A stretch of DNA of 64,000 nucleotides from Acanthopleura granulata (GCA_016165875.1 JABBOT010000080.1:4923881-4987880); one strand, 5' to 3'. Numbered from the stretch's first letter, positions 43,701 to 54,520 are shown. Numbers and translations: made by a program. Notes: generated by a model from the letters alone, not told the origin.

Positions 43701-45392
43701 TTCTTGTCACAAGAAAAGTCCTTTGTTCTAATAGGGAGCAAATAGTGAGTACTTGTATTATTGTAATTTCTCGGCTGTTTTCATGTAGAAATACTGTGGA
43801 GTAGAATGTAGGTTACAGACCTTTAATCAGTCCATTTCATTTTATGTTTTGAACAGAAACCTCTGGTGCCATGACAGATCCAACTGTAACTCTTTTGGTG
43901 CCAATAGCAGGTTTGTTAATTATCTGTCACTCAACACAAACACTTGATATTTCATTGGATTATTATCCATGTATTTATGCGTTTCCATAGGTTTATCCAG
44001 AATTTGTAACAAGGGTATCTCCTTTACGCTTTCACCTCTATTTATCCTATCTATCCCATGTCATTTGTAGCTCTTCTGGTCTGTCTGTCTATTTGTCTGT
44101 CTGGCATCTGGTAACTTTGCCTTCAAAACGCTACTCCTTGTACAGTTTTGTCTGATTTCTGTGAAACTTGAATCAGGTGTAGACGACATCAAGATACATA
44201 ATTCTTAGTATCGATTTTCCATTTGGATGAGTGGTTGTCTGTCTGTATGTCTGTTTATACAGAATGGTAACATTTTCAAAACGCTGCTCCCACAGTTTTT
44301 GTCTGATTTCAACAAAACTTTGTTGAAGTGTAGACTACATCGAGATACATAATTCGTAGGAGCGATTTTCCATGTCGCTGATCGGTTATCTGTCTGTCTG
44401 TCTATTTATACAGAATGTTAACATTTTGAAAACGCCACTCTCACAGTTTTTGTCCGATTGCAATGAAACTTGGTTCAAGTGCAGACTACATCTATATACC
44501 TAAATTGCAGTATGAATTTTCCATTCCGATGATCGGTTGTGTGTCTGTCCTCCAGCATATGTTAACATTTCCTTCAAAATGCTACTAGTTACTGTTACAG
44601 TTTTTGTCCAGTTTCAACTTGATACCATATCAAGGTACATATTTTGTCCCACAAAGCAGAGCTACTATCTCATCAGAAACTCTGGTTATCAGGACAGGGT
44701 TCATAAAACGCCTGGACATCCCCTGGCTAAGCCAGTGCCTGTTTCTGTGATGGGTGTTTTAAGCTGCTTCTTTGTATTTAGGTACAGACTGTGTCAGCAA
44801 TAAAAATGTAACTGAATTTGCATTTTTGGCCAATTCATTTCTGGTGGAGTTTTGACAGAAAGTTTGTGTTAGATACATGCATCAGTTTTCGCAGGTTTTT
44901 CAATTATTAAAACAAGGCTAAAAAAGCACAGAACTTTTTCGCTAGAAGAAGAAAACCAGAAGGAATTTTCTTACAAACAGGTTGCTTGAAAACATTTCTT
45001 CAGTTTATTCATTTGAATCGATTATTACTTTCAGTGTTTTTGATTGGAAGGTTTTTTTTTGTATGTGATTTTCAGGTGGAATATCTGAAATACAGCTGGA
45101 GAAGAACATTGAGAAATGGGTAGCAGAAAAGACCAAAGTTTCAATAGATTTTGACTCTTCTGAGGCTATCAAACTGTTGAAAGGGTTTGGTATTTTGAGT
45201 GAACATGGTGACAAACTCCACGTGCTTTCTATGGAGGCGGCCATGAGGCATCTACCCCAGCAGCCACAGTCTCTGGTTGCCAGGGCAATGGAGGCGGACA
45301 TCGCTGAAGGTTTCGACCGAGACGAGTACGCGGAAACGGAAGAGGAGTACAAAGAGGAAGAGAAGAAATCCAAGCGATTTGGTTGGTTTTAG
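33422..45392 (+). CDS. TMEM143: TMEM143 (DUF3754 membrane protein), seven exons, complete
   Basis: Exons: 33422-33496, 37939-38150, 39864-40023, 40607-40801, 41611-42208, 43857-43910, 45076-45392. Phases close to 536 residues (human 459). The N-terminus ([20 protein letters not shown]) is Arg-rich and amphipathic, like a mitochondrial presequence. Family blocks are [16 protein letters not shown] (~96), [11 protein letters not shown] (~151), [17 protein letters not shown] (~215), [20 protein letters not shown] and SFKEVP (~260-285). Two hydrophobic segments follow at ~307-328 and ~333-350, then [20 protein letters not shown] and [11 protein letters not shown] (~363-403). The tail ends in a Glu-rich then basic cluster. 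The mammalian protein is mitochondrial and biochemically uncharacterised. Confidence 0.93.
33849..34011. repeat. Hairpin with ~40-bp arms
   Basis: Left arm 33849-33888 (AATCGGAATTGCATAAGTCT then CTCGAGATCACGCTGGTT) pairs with right arm 33969-34011 (AACCAGCGTGACCTCGAGAG then ACTTCTGCCATGCCAATTCG). Loop ~80 bp. Probably a small fold-back element. Confidence 0.85.
35060..35852. mobile_element. Long fold-back element, family C
   Basis: Diverged inverted arms of ~190 bp (35060-35255 and 35665-35852). Left CCTGAGTCCATCATCTGTAC pairs with right GGGTGATGGACTGAGTCCAC; left TCGATGGACACAAGTGG with right CCACTTGTGTCCATCGA (exact); left GAATCGTGTAGGCTAACTTC with right GAAGTTAGCCTTCAAGATTC. The spacer has no ORF. 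Confidence 0.8.
37043..37240 (+). repeat. Dispersed repeat family E, copy
   Basis: ACCCTAAATGACCTAAAATT, GTCCATGACAAAGTTGCT, CTGATTCTGAGAGTT, GTTGATTTTAGACAG, GAGGTTTGTTTGGAAGGTTG. Closest relative is 4545-4730. Confidence 0.65.
37272..37452 (-). mobile_element. SINE, 5'-truncated
   Basis: TTTATTTGAATGGTGTTCCA, GCCATACTCAAGAATATTTC, GGCCAGCATTATGGTGGGAG, CCCACGATCATCCGCGGGT and CACACGGCCGGAGAGGAAGC as read on the plus strand. Confidence 0.88.
37727..37876. repeat. CA-rich microsatellite
   Basis: ~150 bp of CA dinucleotides with CAGA and CTCACACG interruptions, ending ~60 bp before a TMEM143 acceptor. It opens long spurious Thr/His frames. Confidence 0.97.
37939..38150 (+). CDS. TMEM143: TMEM143 exon 2
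   Basis: Acceptor TGTGTTCAG/TCC, donor TATAG/GTAAGT; phase 0 in, 2 out. Basic, low-complexity ([18 protein letters not shown]) then [11 protein letters not shown], the approach to the conserved core. Confidence 0.85.
38344..39358. mobile_element. Tandem-unit element, family D, copy 2
   Basis: Six to seven units of ~150 bp with the same blocks as 24096-24812: TTGATGTAGTCTACACTT, TTCGTTGAAATTGGACAAA and a CAGACAGACAGAC spacer. Begins GAGCCTCTGATGAGACAGTAG and ends near GACGGATGAGAGATGGACGG. Neighbouring internal units are more alike (38760-38880 vs 38935-39050), indicating local amplification. Confidence 0.8.
39864..40023 (+). CDS. TMEM143: TMEM143 exon 3
   Basis: Acceptor CTATTTCAG/A, donor GAAG/GTAAAT; phase 2 in, 0 out. 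Encodes [20 protein letters not shown] and [10 protein letters not shown], equivalent to the RERFIPFSKEQL region of human TMEM143. Confidence 0.93.
40213..40490 (-). mobile_element. Chimeric SINE with an alternative 5' region
   Basis: The tail side is standard (TTTATTTGATTGGTGTTTAC, CTGTACTCAAGAATATTAAA, GGTGGGAGGAAACCTGGCAC). The other side replaces the usual head with TGTCACAGGTGAAGATTGGTG and AGAACAGTGGTCAATTCGGC. The same alternative head occurs at 46785-47022. Confidence 0.75.
40607..40801 (+). CDS. TMEM143: TMEM143 exon 4
   Basis: Acceptor TGGTTTCAG/TTT, donor GTGAGG/GTAAGT; phase 0 both sides; 65 codons. Encodes [14 protein letters not shown] and the [20 protein letters not shown] helix; DPINPD is a family signature. 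Confidence 0.95.
41611..42208 (+). CDS. TMEM143: TMEM143 exon 5, DUF3754 core and membrane segments
   Basis: Acceptor ATTTGCAG/GTT, donor TTAAAG/GTAACC; phase 0 in, 1 out. Carries [35 protein letters not shown], both hydrophobic segments with a short DLNVDW linker, and the conserved [11 protein letters not shown] helix. Confidence 0.96.
42209..43856 (+). other. TMEM143: TMEM143 intron 5
   Basis: AT-rich, no conserved ORF; the second half is occupied by a family A fold-back element. Confidence 0.85.
43172..43650 (+). mobile_element. Fold-back element family A, copy 2
   Basis: Same block order as 2552-2998: ATTGAAATCCCAGCGTTTTC, AATGAAAGTGGTA, TTACATTTTGATATTTCAC, GACGTCACGCT, TTTGAAGACCTACAG, ATACCATAAATATTGTTCTC. 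Confidence 0.75.
43857..43910 (+). CDS. TMEM143: TMEM143 exon 6
   Basis: Acceptor TTTGAACAG/AA, donor TAGCAG/GTTTGT; phase 1 in, 1 out; 54 nt. Encodes [18 protein letters not shown]. Short and weakly conserved; supported by phase on both sides. Skipping it would keep the frame. Confidence 0.75.
44085..44690. mobile_element. Tandem-unit element, family D, copy 3 (reversed)
   Basis: Reverse orientation of the 24096 and 38344 elements: CTGTCTGTCTATTTGTCTGT, TTTTTGTCTGATTTCAACAAA, GTGTAGACTACATCGAGATA and GATTTTCCATGTCGCTGATC units, ending with CTACTATCTCATCAGAAACTC, the reversed end motif. Confidence 0.8.
45076..45392 (+). CDS. TMEM143: TMEM143 terminal exon
   Basis: Acceptor GATTTTCAG/GT; phase 1 in; stop TAG at 45390-45392. 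Encodes [20 protein letters not shown] and [10 protein letters not shown] (compare [20 protein letters not shown] of the human tail), then a Glu-rich, finally basic end (KKSKRFGWF). Confidence 0.93.
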
Positions 45393-45607
45393 CGATGTCC
45401 CAACTTAGGAGACTTGAAAAATAAGTGAATTGTGAATTTTAGGTAATAATTATGATGCCGATTTCTCCACCAACTGTCAATATTTCCATGAGACAGAACA
45501 CTGCCATTTGAGCTTCTGAGGCGAAAGTTTTGTGAGGTGTTTGTGCAGACTTGTTAGAGACTCTTGTGTACATATTTAGGGCTGCTGTTCTGCTTGTAAA
45601 AAGTGCT

Positions 45608-45613
45608 AATAAA
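45608..45613 (+). terminator. TMEM143 polyadenylation signal
   Basis: AATAAA 216 bp after the stop, followed by a TG/GT-rich stretch (TCTTGATTGATGTG) within 40 bp. Confidence 0.7.
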
Positions 45614-45837
45614 GAAATCTGACCAGAGAAGTCAGTATCTTGATTGATGTGTACAATACAGTGTTATTAAAATGCTAGTCTTGAGTGCTAGTGACTCTTT
45701 GCTGGAAGTTGTCATGTTTGCTTTCAAAGAAGTCTTGTTTAGTTTACTTTACTTTTATATCAGAAACTGCCTTTATTTATTTATTTATTTTTTTTTTTGG
45801 ACAGAATTTTATGTAGCGAATAATGAGAACAGTCATT

Positions 45838-46290
45838 ATCTATTACACCAATTCAGACAAGTCCTTTCTGAACGAAGTTTCCGGTTCAAAACAGGTGTCA
45901 GCTGAGGCTGTCACCTCTCAGCTTGGCTGCACACACATCTCACATATATTCCAGTGGGTAGTGGCAAGCCAGCCCCATAACTCGCAATAAGGCCAAGTGT
46001 TTTACAACTAACCACCCATGATATGCTTCTTTCGGATTTAACGCGCATACGCCGTCACAGGGGTGAGAACTCTTCAACACCCATAACTGTGGTTGACGCA
46101 AAATGGCCGCCTCTCAACTGATGACAGTTTTGAGAATTTTGGACTGCAAACATCGTTCAGAAAGGACTTATCTGACTTGGCATAATAGTGCATAAGCTCT
46201 AGCATTGCTTGCCGGTGTGGCTATCAAAGCCTGCTGGTCCAGTGTATAAAACAGGGATTGAATAGCAACCTAGGGCTACTGTTGTTTCTA
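45838..46290. mobile_element. Fold-back element family B, copy 2 (reduced)
   Basis: Shares GTCCTTTCTGAACGAAG, CTCTCAGCTTGGCTGCACAC, TTTTACAACTAACC.(C/G)CCATGA, GAGAACTCTTCAACACC, TTCAGAAAGGA and GAATAGCAAC with 30521-31141 in the same order; the outer left arm is missing. Confidence 0.7.
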
Positions 46291-46784
46291 TATTTAAACA
46301 AGGTGTTAAAGCAATGGGCACAGATCAGACGCCTAGCGGCAGGATCAGATGTTCCTTTCCAGGTTCGTCATAATGACATCACATTAAAGACAATGTGACG
46401 TTACAACAGAAACTGATACATTGTAACATTGTAGACGCTACAATCAAGTTATAACATTGATCTTGCTTTACAATAGCGCCAATCACAGGAATAAAAAATG
46501 TGACTCCTTCTCATTAATCTTTGAACTTGTGAATGAAAATCCAGTTTGCTGTCTTTTGTTGGATGGCCGTTCTGGAGAGCTAAGCTGCACTTTTATTCTG
46601 TTAGTTTTCTTTCAGAACGTCTTCAAATAATGCATTTTTTTTTTTTTTTTGTAATACATTCATATTGTTGAGAGACAGATGATGTTGACATTAGAATAAA
46701 GTCACTTTCATTTATTAGTACCGTTCTATAACATTGTAAGAAAACAACAACATTGTACTGTGCAGTGGGTTACGTTTTCCCATG

Positions 46785-47022
46785 CAAAGTCAGCTTGGGT
46801 CCGAGCCGAATTGACCCTTGTTCTGTCGCAATGCACGAGTACCACATTGCCAGTTTGCACACAAATCTTGACCTGGGAAGGTCCGTCAGCAACCTGACAG
46901 TTCTGGGTTTGCTCCGGCCTGAGCCCGGTTTCCTCCCACCATATTGGTGGCTGTTTTTGTGTAAGTGAAATATTCTTGAGTACTGCATAAAACACCAGTC
47001 CAAAAAATGAATAAACAAAACA
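46785..47022 (+). mobile_element. Chimeric SINE with an alternative 5' region
   Basis: The head (CAGCTTGGGTCCGAGCCGAA, TTGACCCTTGTTCTGTCGCA) matches, reversed, the odd side of 40213-40490. The standard body and tail follow (GGAAGGTCCGTCAGCAACCT, GAAATATTCTTGAGTACTGC). Confidence 0.8.
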
Positions 47023-47871
47023 AATCGTCTCCACAAAGGCCGGAATGTATAATCGACTATACAGCCTGGACCTGAATTGCGTTAGGTGGGAAATGTTCTT
47101 CATTATATTACAGACTCTTCATATTGTTAAGGACTAATTCAGCTTCTACATTTTGGCAAACGGTTGCCAAGGCTTAAAGGGGGAAAATCTTGATCCGTAT
47201 ATGTAACTCCTATTTAGGTTCATTTAAGTAAAAAAGTGTTGGATTAGTTTTAAGAGAAAAAAAAAAAATTGGTGAGCATTAGCTAAAATGTACATTTAGA
47301 ACTATGCGATACTTGCCATGTGAAGATGGAAGTGAGTGTGTGGTTTGTTTGAAAAGTCTGGCAGCTTTATCATGTAAGTGTGCTGAAGTAAATTAAAAAT
47401 GACAATTTTCATACACAGAAGCAAATGTTTGTCAACTTGTTCATCAGTATTTTAACCTGGTAGTTTAATAACATTACCAGTATGGTGTCTTCAGATCTAC
47501 CGAACAGGTAAGTTTGTTTGAATTTTCTATGTATAAGTGTGTGCTTAGGTTTACATCATCCACAACAGTTTTTCACTTATGTGATGAGGATTCCTCAGAG
47601 TGTATGTATACTGTGTGCTACTCTTGTAGCAGGGCAAGTCCATGCTGCCAAAGTGCAGCCGCCACTGGAACATCATGCCGAAGACTGCACACATGACACC
47701 CCACCCCTGCAAGAGTCAGAATACAAAAAACAAAAAAGAATTCCCTACTAATTGACCCTATTTTAGCTCATAGGGTCAGTTTTTTTTAAGGATGGCCTAG
47801 ATTTTTATTTCAACATATTTAATAATTTTTGTCTTATTTGATGGTATCAGTATTACAGGTGGGACAAACCA

Positions 47872-48458
47872 TGAAATTCCTGCACCTCTGACAAGACAAA
47901 CTAATAAACATTCTCCTGTGACGGTTTGCCAGGGATAAATCCTGCACCTCTCGTGAGACATGCTGATAAACTTTCTCACATGTGACTGAGTGCCAAGGAT
48001 AAAGCCTGCAGCTCTGGCCAGATATGTTGACTTTCTCACGTGTGATGGTGTGCCTGAGATAAATCCTGCACCACTGGCGAGACATGCTGATAAACTTTCT
48101 CACATGTGACTGAGTGCCAAGGATAAAGCCTGCACCTCTGGCCAGACATGCTGATTGACTTTCTCACATGTGACTGAGTGCCAAGGATAAAGCCTGCACC
48201 TCTGGCCAGACATGTAGATTGACTTTCTCACATGTGACTGAGTGCCAAGGATAAAGCCTGCACCTCTGGCCAGACATGTAGATTGACTTTCTCACATGTG
48301 ACCGAGTGCCAAGGATAAAGCCTGCACCTCTGGCCAGACATGCTGATTGACTTTCTCACATGTGACTGAGTGCCAAGGATAAAGCCTGCACCTCTGGCCA
48401 GACATGCTGATTGACTTTCTCGCGTGTGACGGAGTGCCTGGGATAAATCCTGCAGGCT
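47872..48458. repeat. 64-bp minisatellite
   Basis: About nine copies of a 64-bp unit containing CTTTCTCACATGTGACTGAG, TGCCAAGGATAAAGCCTGCA and CCTCTGGCCAGACATGCTGA. Central copies (48095-48415) are nearly identical and flanking copies diverge, as expected for internal homogenisation. There are no unique spacers, so it is not CRISPR-like. Confidence 0.95.
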
Positions 48459-49904
48459 TTTTCATTGCTCAGGCACTTCACTGTTGCAGCCAACGAGTGT
48501 TTTACCTGTCTAAACGAGAAGCTTAGCATAAAGCTGGTTGAGCCAACACTTGGAAGTTATCTGAAAAATAATATCTAACAGAGACAAGCCCAGAATTCTT
48601 GTGATGCCAGCATTTTATTGCACTTATTTAACTGCTTGAGAGCTCTAGGCTACTAATGTGAAGATTCACACGGTTTTATCACATCTTTCTAAGATACTGA
48701 GGTCAACAATGTATGTCACCACATGTAACTAGTTCAACAAAGTAGGTCACCACAAAACTAGATCAACAAAAGTAGGTCACCATTTATAACTGGATCAAGT
48801 AAGAAATGCCATTATATGTAACTGGAAACAATTCATGACATGTACAAGTAACTAGGTTAACGAAGGTAGGTCACCAAATGACTAGGTCAGTTAAAAGTAT
48901 ATCCCCATATGTATAACTAGGTCAGCAAAGTAGATCATTCAAAACTGATATTTACAAAGTGCAAATATATGATACACAGAGTCTGAAATTTGTACAAATT
49001 TCACAAACAAGGCCATCATATTCTTATGTCAGATTCAAACCCTTCTGGTAACAATACAAAACTTTAATCTTTACAAACTGGGACAAGTAAATGTATGCAT
49101 GTACTGAATTGCTCAGAGCAATCAAGGTTTTCGACATACCAAAAAATGTGAAATAATCCAACACATTCTTAATCAAACTGCAGACATAGTGATATTTTAA
49201 TAGATCACAAATCATATTAGCGCCACGCTCTAAACAATTCATAACAATTTATACAAGGACTTCAATACAACTTATTTATAGTATTGCGACCTACTTTCAA
49301 TATACACTTTTATTGTATATGTATCTGCCCTCGACAAAAAAATGAAAAAGAAAACAAAACGAAAAGATCCCATCATTCAAGCTCAAACCCTTGGTTTATA
49401 ATGCTATTGGTATATGCTCACTAACTTTTGGACATTTATAAATACATTTCTTGGGGACTAGAGTGTATAAATTCAGTTCCATGATAAGACTGACAACTGC
49501 ACTGCTATATACAGTAACAATTTCATTAACTGTAGAACACAATTACAATCATTTTTTTAACATGATCATATGTTATTTTTACACCAATCAGGTTTCATTT
49601 CTATTGCAGCAAGATCCAATGAAAACCAGGGACTCCTCCATCCAATCACAGCTAGTCTTTAATAGTATGTCGACGTCATGATTCACAATTACATACTTAA
49701 ATTCACATGTACCATTTCAATGAATAATGAGTCAACTATGTACATAAATGAACAACAATTATCACATGTTGCTAAACAAGGTTTTAAGTGCGCGACTTAT
49801 TATTATTATTACATCTAAAACATGAAATGCCGCAATGTGATGTGACACCGAAATCATTTACATTTACAAATCAACACTGATACTGTACATGATCTAAAGT
49901 TTCA

Positions 49905-50120
49905 TCCACAGAAGTCAATTTTTGGAGGCAAATAAATGTCCTCAAAATATTGTTTTATGGGTGCTGCAGCTTACATTTTTCTGGTAGAATATTATCCTAC
50001 CTTTCAAACCATCCTCAGAACATCATTTCAAAATCAATAGAACTGTAAGTATGACGAAAAATGAGCAACTTATTCATGCATAAAAATTTAAGTTCATTTA
50101 GCGTATTCTGTGACTAGACT
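49905..50120 (-). repeat. Dispersed repeat family E, reversed copy
   Basis: Reverse complement contains the TAAATGAACTTAAATTTTT, GAATAAGTTGCTCATTTTTC, TTCTATTGATTTTGA and GGTAGGATAATATTCTACC blocks of the family. Confidence 0.55.
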
Positions 50121-50945
50121 GTACGTCATGTCTGTCGTTAACGCTGCAGTGTCTTACATAGTTCTCCAGTTATGATGATGCGTGTATAACCAGATTAACA
50201 GATAACAAGTACCTTCCTCCTTGTGCAGTATCTGTAAACAAGAATGTTAACTCACAGTTGCAGCAAAACTGTACTTACCTTTAATTAACGTGTCTCACTG
50301 CTAAATACAACTTCACATTTATCACTGTTATTTATTTGATTGGTCTTCTACCAAATTTCTACAGCTCCTATAGAAACATGCCATAGTCAGACCTGTGTGT
50401 AGACATACATATATGGTCATGGTCAAAGGAGAATTTCTTTCATATAGATATGTCAACTTCACTGGCCATCTAAAAGAAAGCTTAGCCCATCTAGACTCAT
50501 ACATTTATATAGGAACATACACCAAACCACGCATGAAGTAAGTCCATCAGCTGCTTCAGACGTATTCAGACTCCGATTCAAAACTTCAAATCTTTTCTGA
50601 ACTGACATTTCCATTCTACTGCAGACTCTTTGTAAAACTCTGAGAACAAAACTTAAAACGTCAAGAATGCAGAATATTTTGAGAATCATTTCCCAGGAGC
50701 AAAATTCCCAACTGAAGTATCCTTTGTTGACAATAAATGAGTCGCAAGAGTGCAAGAATAGACTCTTATTAAATGGCTACAGGTCAGTGTCTATGTTAAA
50801 TCTTTTGCATGTCTAAAAGTACATCATCATTCTATAGAATAGTCGCCGCTGTAATTAAGCATGGGAAGGAATACATATACTGATATATTTGATAGCATGA
50901 AAAGTTACAGAAAATGAAATTGCACAAACACTGAATTAAACATCA

Positions 50946-51090
50946 TTAGATTTATTTATTTATTTACTTATTTGATTGGTGTTTTAAGCCATGCTAAAGA
51001 ATATTTCCCTTATATGATGCCGGCCAGCATTACATTGGGAGGAAACCGGACAGAGCCCTGGGAAACCCACGACCATCCGCAGGTTCACGT
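50946..51090 (-). mobile_element. SINE, 5'-truncated
   Basis: TTATTTGATTGGTGTTTTAA, CCATGCTAAAGAATATTTCC, GGCCAGCATTACATTGGGAG and CCCACGACCATCCGCAGGTT on the plus strand; stops abruptly before the head. Confidence 0.88.
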
Positions 51091-51540
51091 CATTAGATCT
51101 CAATCCCAACCATTTGTGAAAATGACATGATGACTGAATTGAAGTAGAAACTGTGAACTGGTGGGAATGAAAACCTTTCAGAAAAAAATCCTTTTCTTTA
51201 AAACAAAAAAACAAAACCCCCAAAACCACTGTATATCAAGGTATACCATATATAAAACATATAAAGATTATACTGCACTTAAATTCAGACAAAAATAAAA
51301 GAAACAGGAATGAATTAACACAAAGTAGAGTGTATAGTTAAACTGCATGTAAAAAACAGAAAAGAAAAGAAAAACAAAACAAGTTTTGAACCACATGGGT
51401 TATAGGACATTTTTAACTTACAAGTATATGTTTAAGATCTTAAATGTTATAACTTTAAGTTACATTAAATTAACAAATGAAAAATATCACTGTGAACAGA
51501 AAGCACTGCTGTAAATCTAGGAAACTTTACAACCTACTTC

Positions 51541-51760
51541 AACAACTATTTCATGAGTGGTTTGTATTATGGGAATTTTACACTTAACTTCAACAACTAT
51601 TTCATGAGTGGTTTGTATGATGGGAATTTTACACTTAACTTCAACAACTATTTCATGAGTGGTTTGTTTTATGGGAATTTTACACTTAACTTCAACAACT
51701 ATTTCATGAGTGGTTTGTATGATGGGAATTTTACACTTAACTTCAACTACATGTACATAT
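51541..51760. repeat. 51-bp minisatellite
   Basis: Copies at 51541, 51592, 51643 and 51694 plus a partial, core AACAACTATTTCATGAGTGG. The period is 17 codons, so ORFs stay open on both strands; the peptides look like repeat artefacts, not a gene. Confidence 0.95.
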
Positions 51761-54520
51761 TTTTTGAGAATGGCGTATGTGTGGGAAAATTTACACCTAG
51801 CTTTAACAGCTACATATATGTATTCCATGAGTGGTGTGTGTTTTGGACAATTTTACACCCTGTTTACACAATTCATCCAAGATAATGACTACACATACAC
51901 TGTACATACAAGCTGTTCCTTTTCAGTAATTGATCCATTTTTTTCGCCTCTCATAAGCTATAAACCATCATATCTTTCTAAGACATTAAATATATATGTA
52001 TTATTAGTTTCATTAAATTTGCCACTGGGCTTCCACGGAATCTGCGTGGTGCACAATTAAATAAAATGAAAAATGATCTATGTCTTTCAATACCATTTTT
52101 ATCTTAGCAACCATGAAGACGTGAAAATCTATCGATCCGACATGTCTGAATTAGCCATTTAATTAATGTAGAAAAAATGAGCAGTCTTTCAATACTCGTC
52201 AGTGCACACCAACTATGCAAAAGCAATTTATACATGTACCTGACAACTAGTATCATAAAGGAGTAATACTTTCACATGGACTGATTTCTGGCTCCATTTA
52301 TTGATGTACTGTATATGTGCACATTAAACCCTTTTCGTTCTTTTTGAAGACATCTCCTTCATTCAGGCATATCTCCAGTTATAAACAGACTCACTCTAAA
52401 TGTAATCTGTACATGCTGGGTCATACAATGTATATATATATATATACATATACAATAAGGTGGAGTGGATTTCATTTCTGCCCGTTATTGTCAAGAAAAT
52501 TAACCAACTATCTCCCTGAATTATCTAACAAACTATTCTTTTACAATCACAGGAAGAACGGGACATTTCAACAGAACACCAAGTGATCAAATAAATTGAT
52601 TAAATTAGATAAAGGTTATGTATATACCATGTATATATGTAAATATAGGCATGGCACATCCACTCAGGGTTGTCTCCCCTTACAAGAGACATCAAATTTC
52701 TCTTCCAGTCACAGAGATATAAAACAACTAGACACATCTAGTATAAAAGGCCTGCAAGGAATGTATAGATTGTACACGAAAAAACCCACTTATGCTATTG
52801 GCCCCGATTTTTCAGCACAATCAATGTAACCAACTTCCGTAAATGACACTAAATCTGGAAACATACATGCATCTCTGCATACTACATGTAAAACCCTCTC
52901 AGAAAACCAAAAATCATGTGTAGTTATCCCACCCATTCATAAAAGTTACTTGTGAACTTCCTGACTTCAACACTACCAGCTTACATGCACGTCTTTTTTG
53001 TACACATCATTTTCCAGATCATACTACATGTACTTCACCATTCTTTGACCACTCCCCAACTTACACATAAACTTAAAGAAAAAAAACCACAAAACCCACA
53101 ATAAAAAGCATTCCCAAGATGTCTGTAAATTCTGTCCCAGTGTTTCATGTCAGGAATTACATCGTAGTCTACTCCTTGTCAACTCAACTACTTCTGAAAA
53201 GACTGGTGGATTAGGGGTTAAATAACCCACACGCAAATTAAACAGTGCTGGCAAACTTCATGTAAATTAAACCTACATGATAATCAATGTGAAAATTGAA
53301 ACTTCATGACAATCCACATGAAAATTTAACCTTCATGAAAAATCACATGTAAATTCAACATTCATGATAGACAATCCAGCTGTGAACTTTGACCTTCACA
53401 ACATCCCACATATAGATTGGATCATGACCATTATCATGATTATAATGTCATGTAAATCAAACCTTTCCGTAAAAATCTCCTGTAAATCAAACCTTCATGA
53501 CAAACCACATCAAAACTAATGACCACAGATATATAGTTCAAAGGTTTGGGTTTTCCTTGGTCTACTGTGTAGCATATAAAGCCTGATCTAAAACAACCAA
53601 AGGCCACTTCGTATCAAGAGTTTGTTTTCCATAAATCCATCACTATGAATGACAAAGTTGTGGCGCAACAATTAACACAACATGCATTTACACTGAAAGC
53701 TTTGTGTACAAAGTTTATTTAAAATTAGCCCCGATCTAAAGTTTTACACACACAACTCTGTACAGGCCTGATCATATTCATGCAAGTATGAGTTATGACA
53801 CATTCCATTACTAGGTGGCGCTAGTGTTGTAAACTTAAAAACTGTGAAAATGCCATGAAACTGGCTTACAGGGAGAACAGACCAACTACAAGAGACCCCT
53901 CAAGACAGAATCCACTGAACATGTCGTAAAGGGACAACAGTAGTACACCCCAAGGTCCAGTATCATAATCCTGTTACTTTCCAGCAAAAATGTGTATGAA
54001 AATGGGTAATCCACATACAGGGGTGTCTGATTCAAACAATTCTGTGTGTTATGAATCCAGTTTATCCAAGTGGTAATGAACAGTCTTCACTTTCTTCATG
54101 TGAACATCAAAGCCCACTAAACAACCGTTAATGAGCTGGAATTAGTTATATCCTGACTCATTTATCCTTGGATTTTCAGTACAGGCATAAACATCCACAT
54201 TCTTCTCCAATTTCATAACATAAACCACCATTAATGAGCTGGAATTAGTGTTTCCCTTCACATTAATCCTTGGATTTTTCAGCACAGAGACATAAACACC
54301 CACAGTCCCCTCTGTTTTCAACACGGATAATAAAATGAGCATCCATCTTTGATTATCTGCAGGTGAGGAAACTGAATTGATCCTTCCACTAATTCGATCA
54401 TGAAAAGTCCTCTTACATTCCTATCTTCAGGAATGTCCTCCGTATCTCCACATCTACATGTATGTAAGTGCAAAACATTTCCTTTGTCATATTAATAGAT
54501 ATCTGTGTATCCCTCCAGGT

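Larger units (their letters stand above)
45620..48600. other. Intergenic region after TMEM143
   Basis: No conserved ORF. Holds a fold-back element copy, a T-run at 46626-46650, a SINE and a 64-bp minisatellite. Confidence 0.7.
48600..54520 (-). other. AT-rich region downstream of KIAA0513, probably partly 3'UTR
   Basis: No conserved ORF. The first AATAAA on the minus strand after the stop is at 53722-53717. Degenerate short-period repeats occur at 48700-48930 (ACTAGGTCAACAAAGTAGGTC) and 53260-53520 (CTTCATGACAATCCACATGAA), plus a 51-bp minisatellite, a SINE and a family E repeat. How much is transcribed cannot be told from sequence. Confidence 0.5.

Noticed and set aside
47872..48458. Possible CRISPR-like array
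   Set aside because: Direct tandem units without unique spacers in a eukaryotic intergenic region; an ordinary minisatellite.
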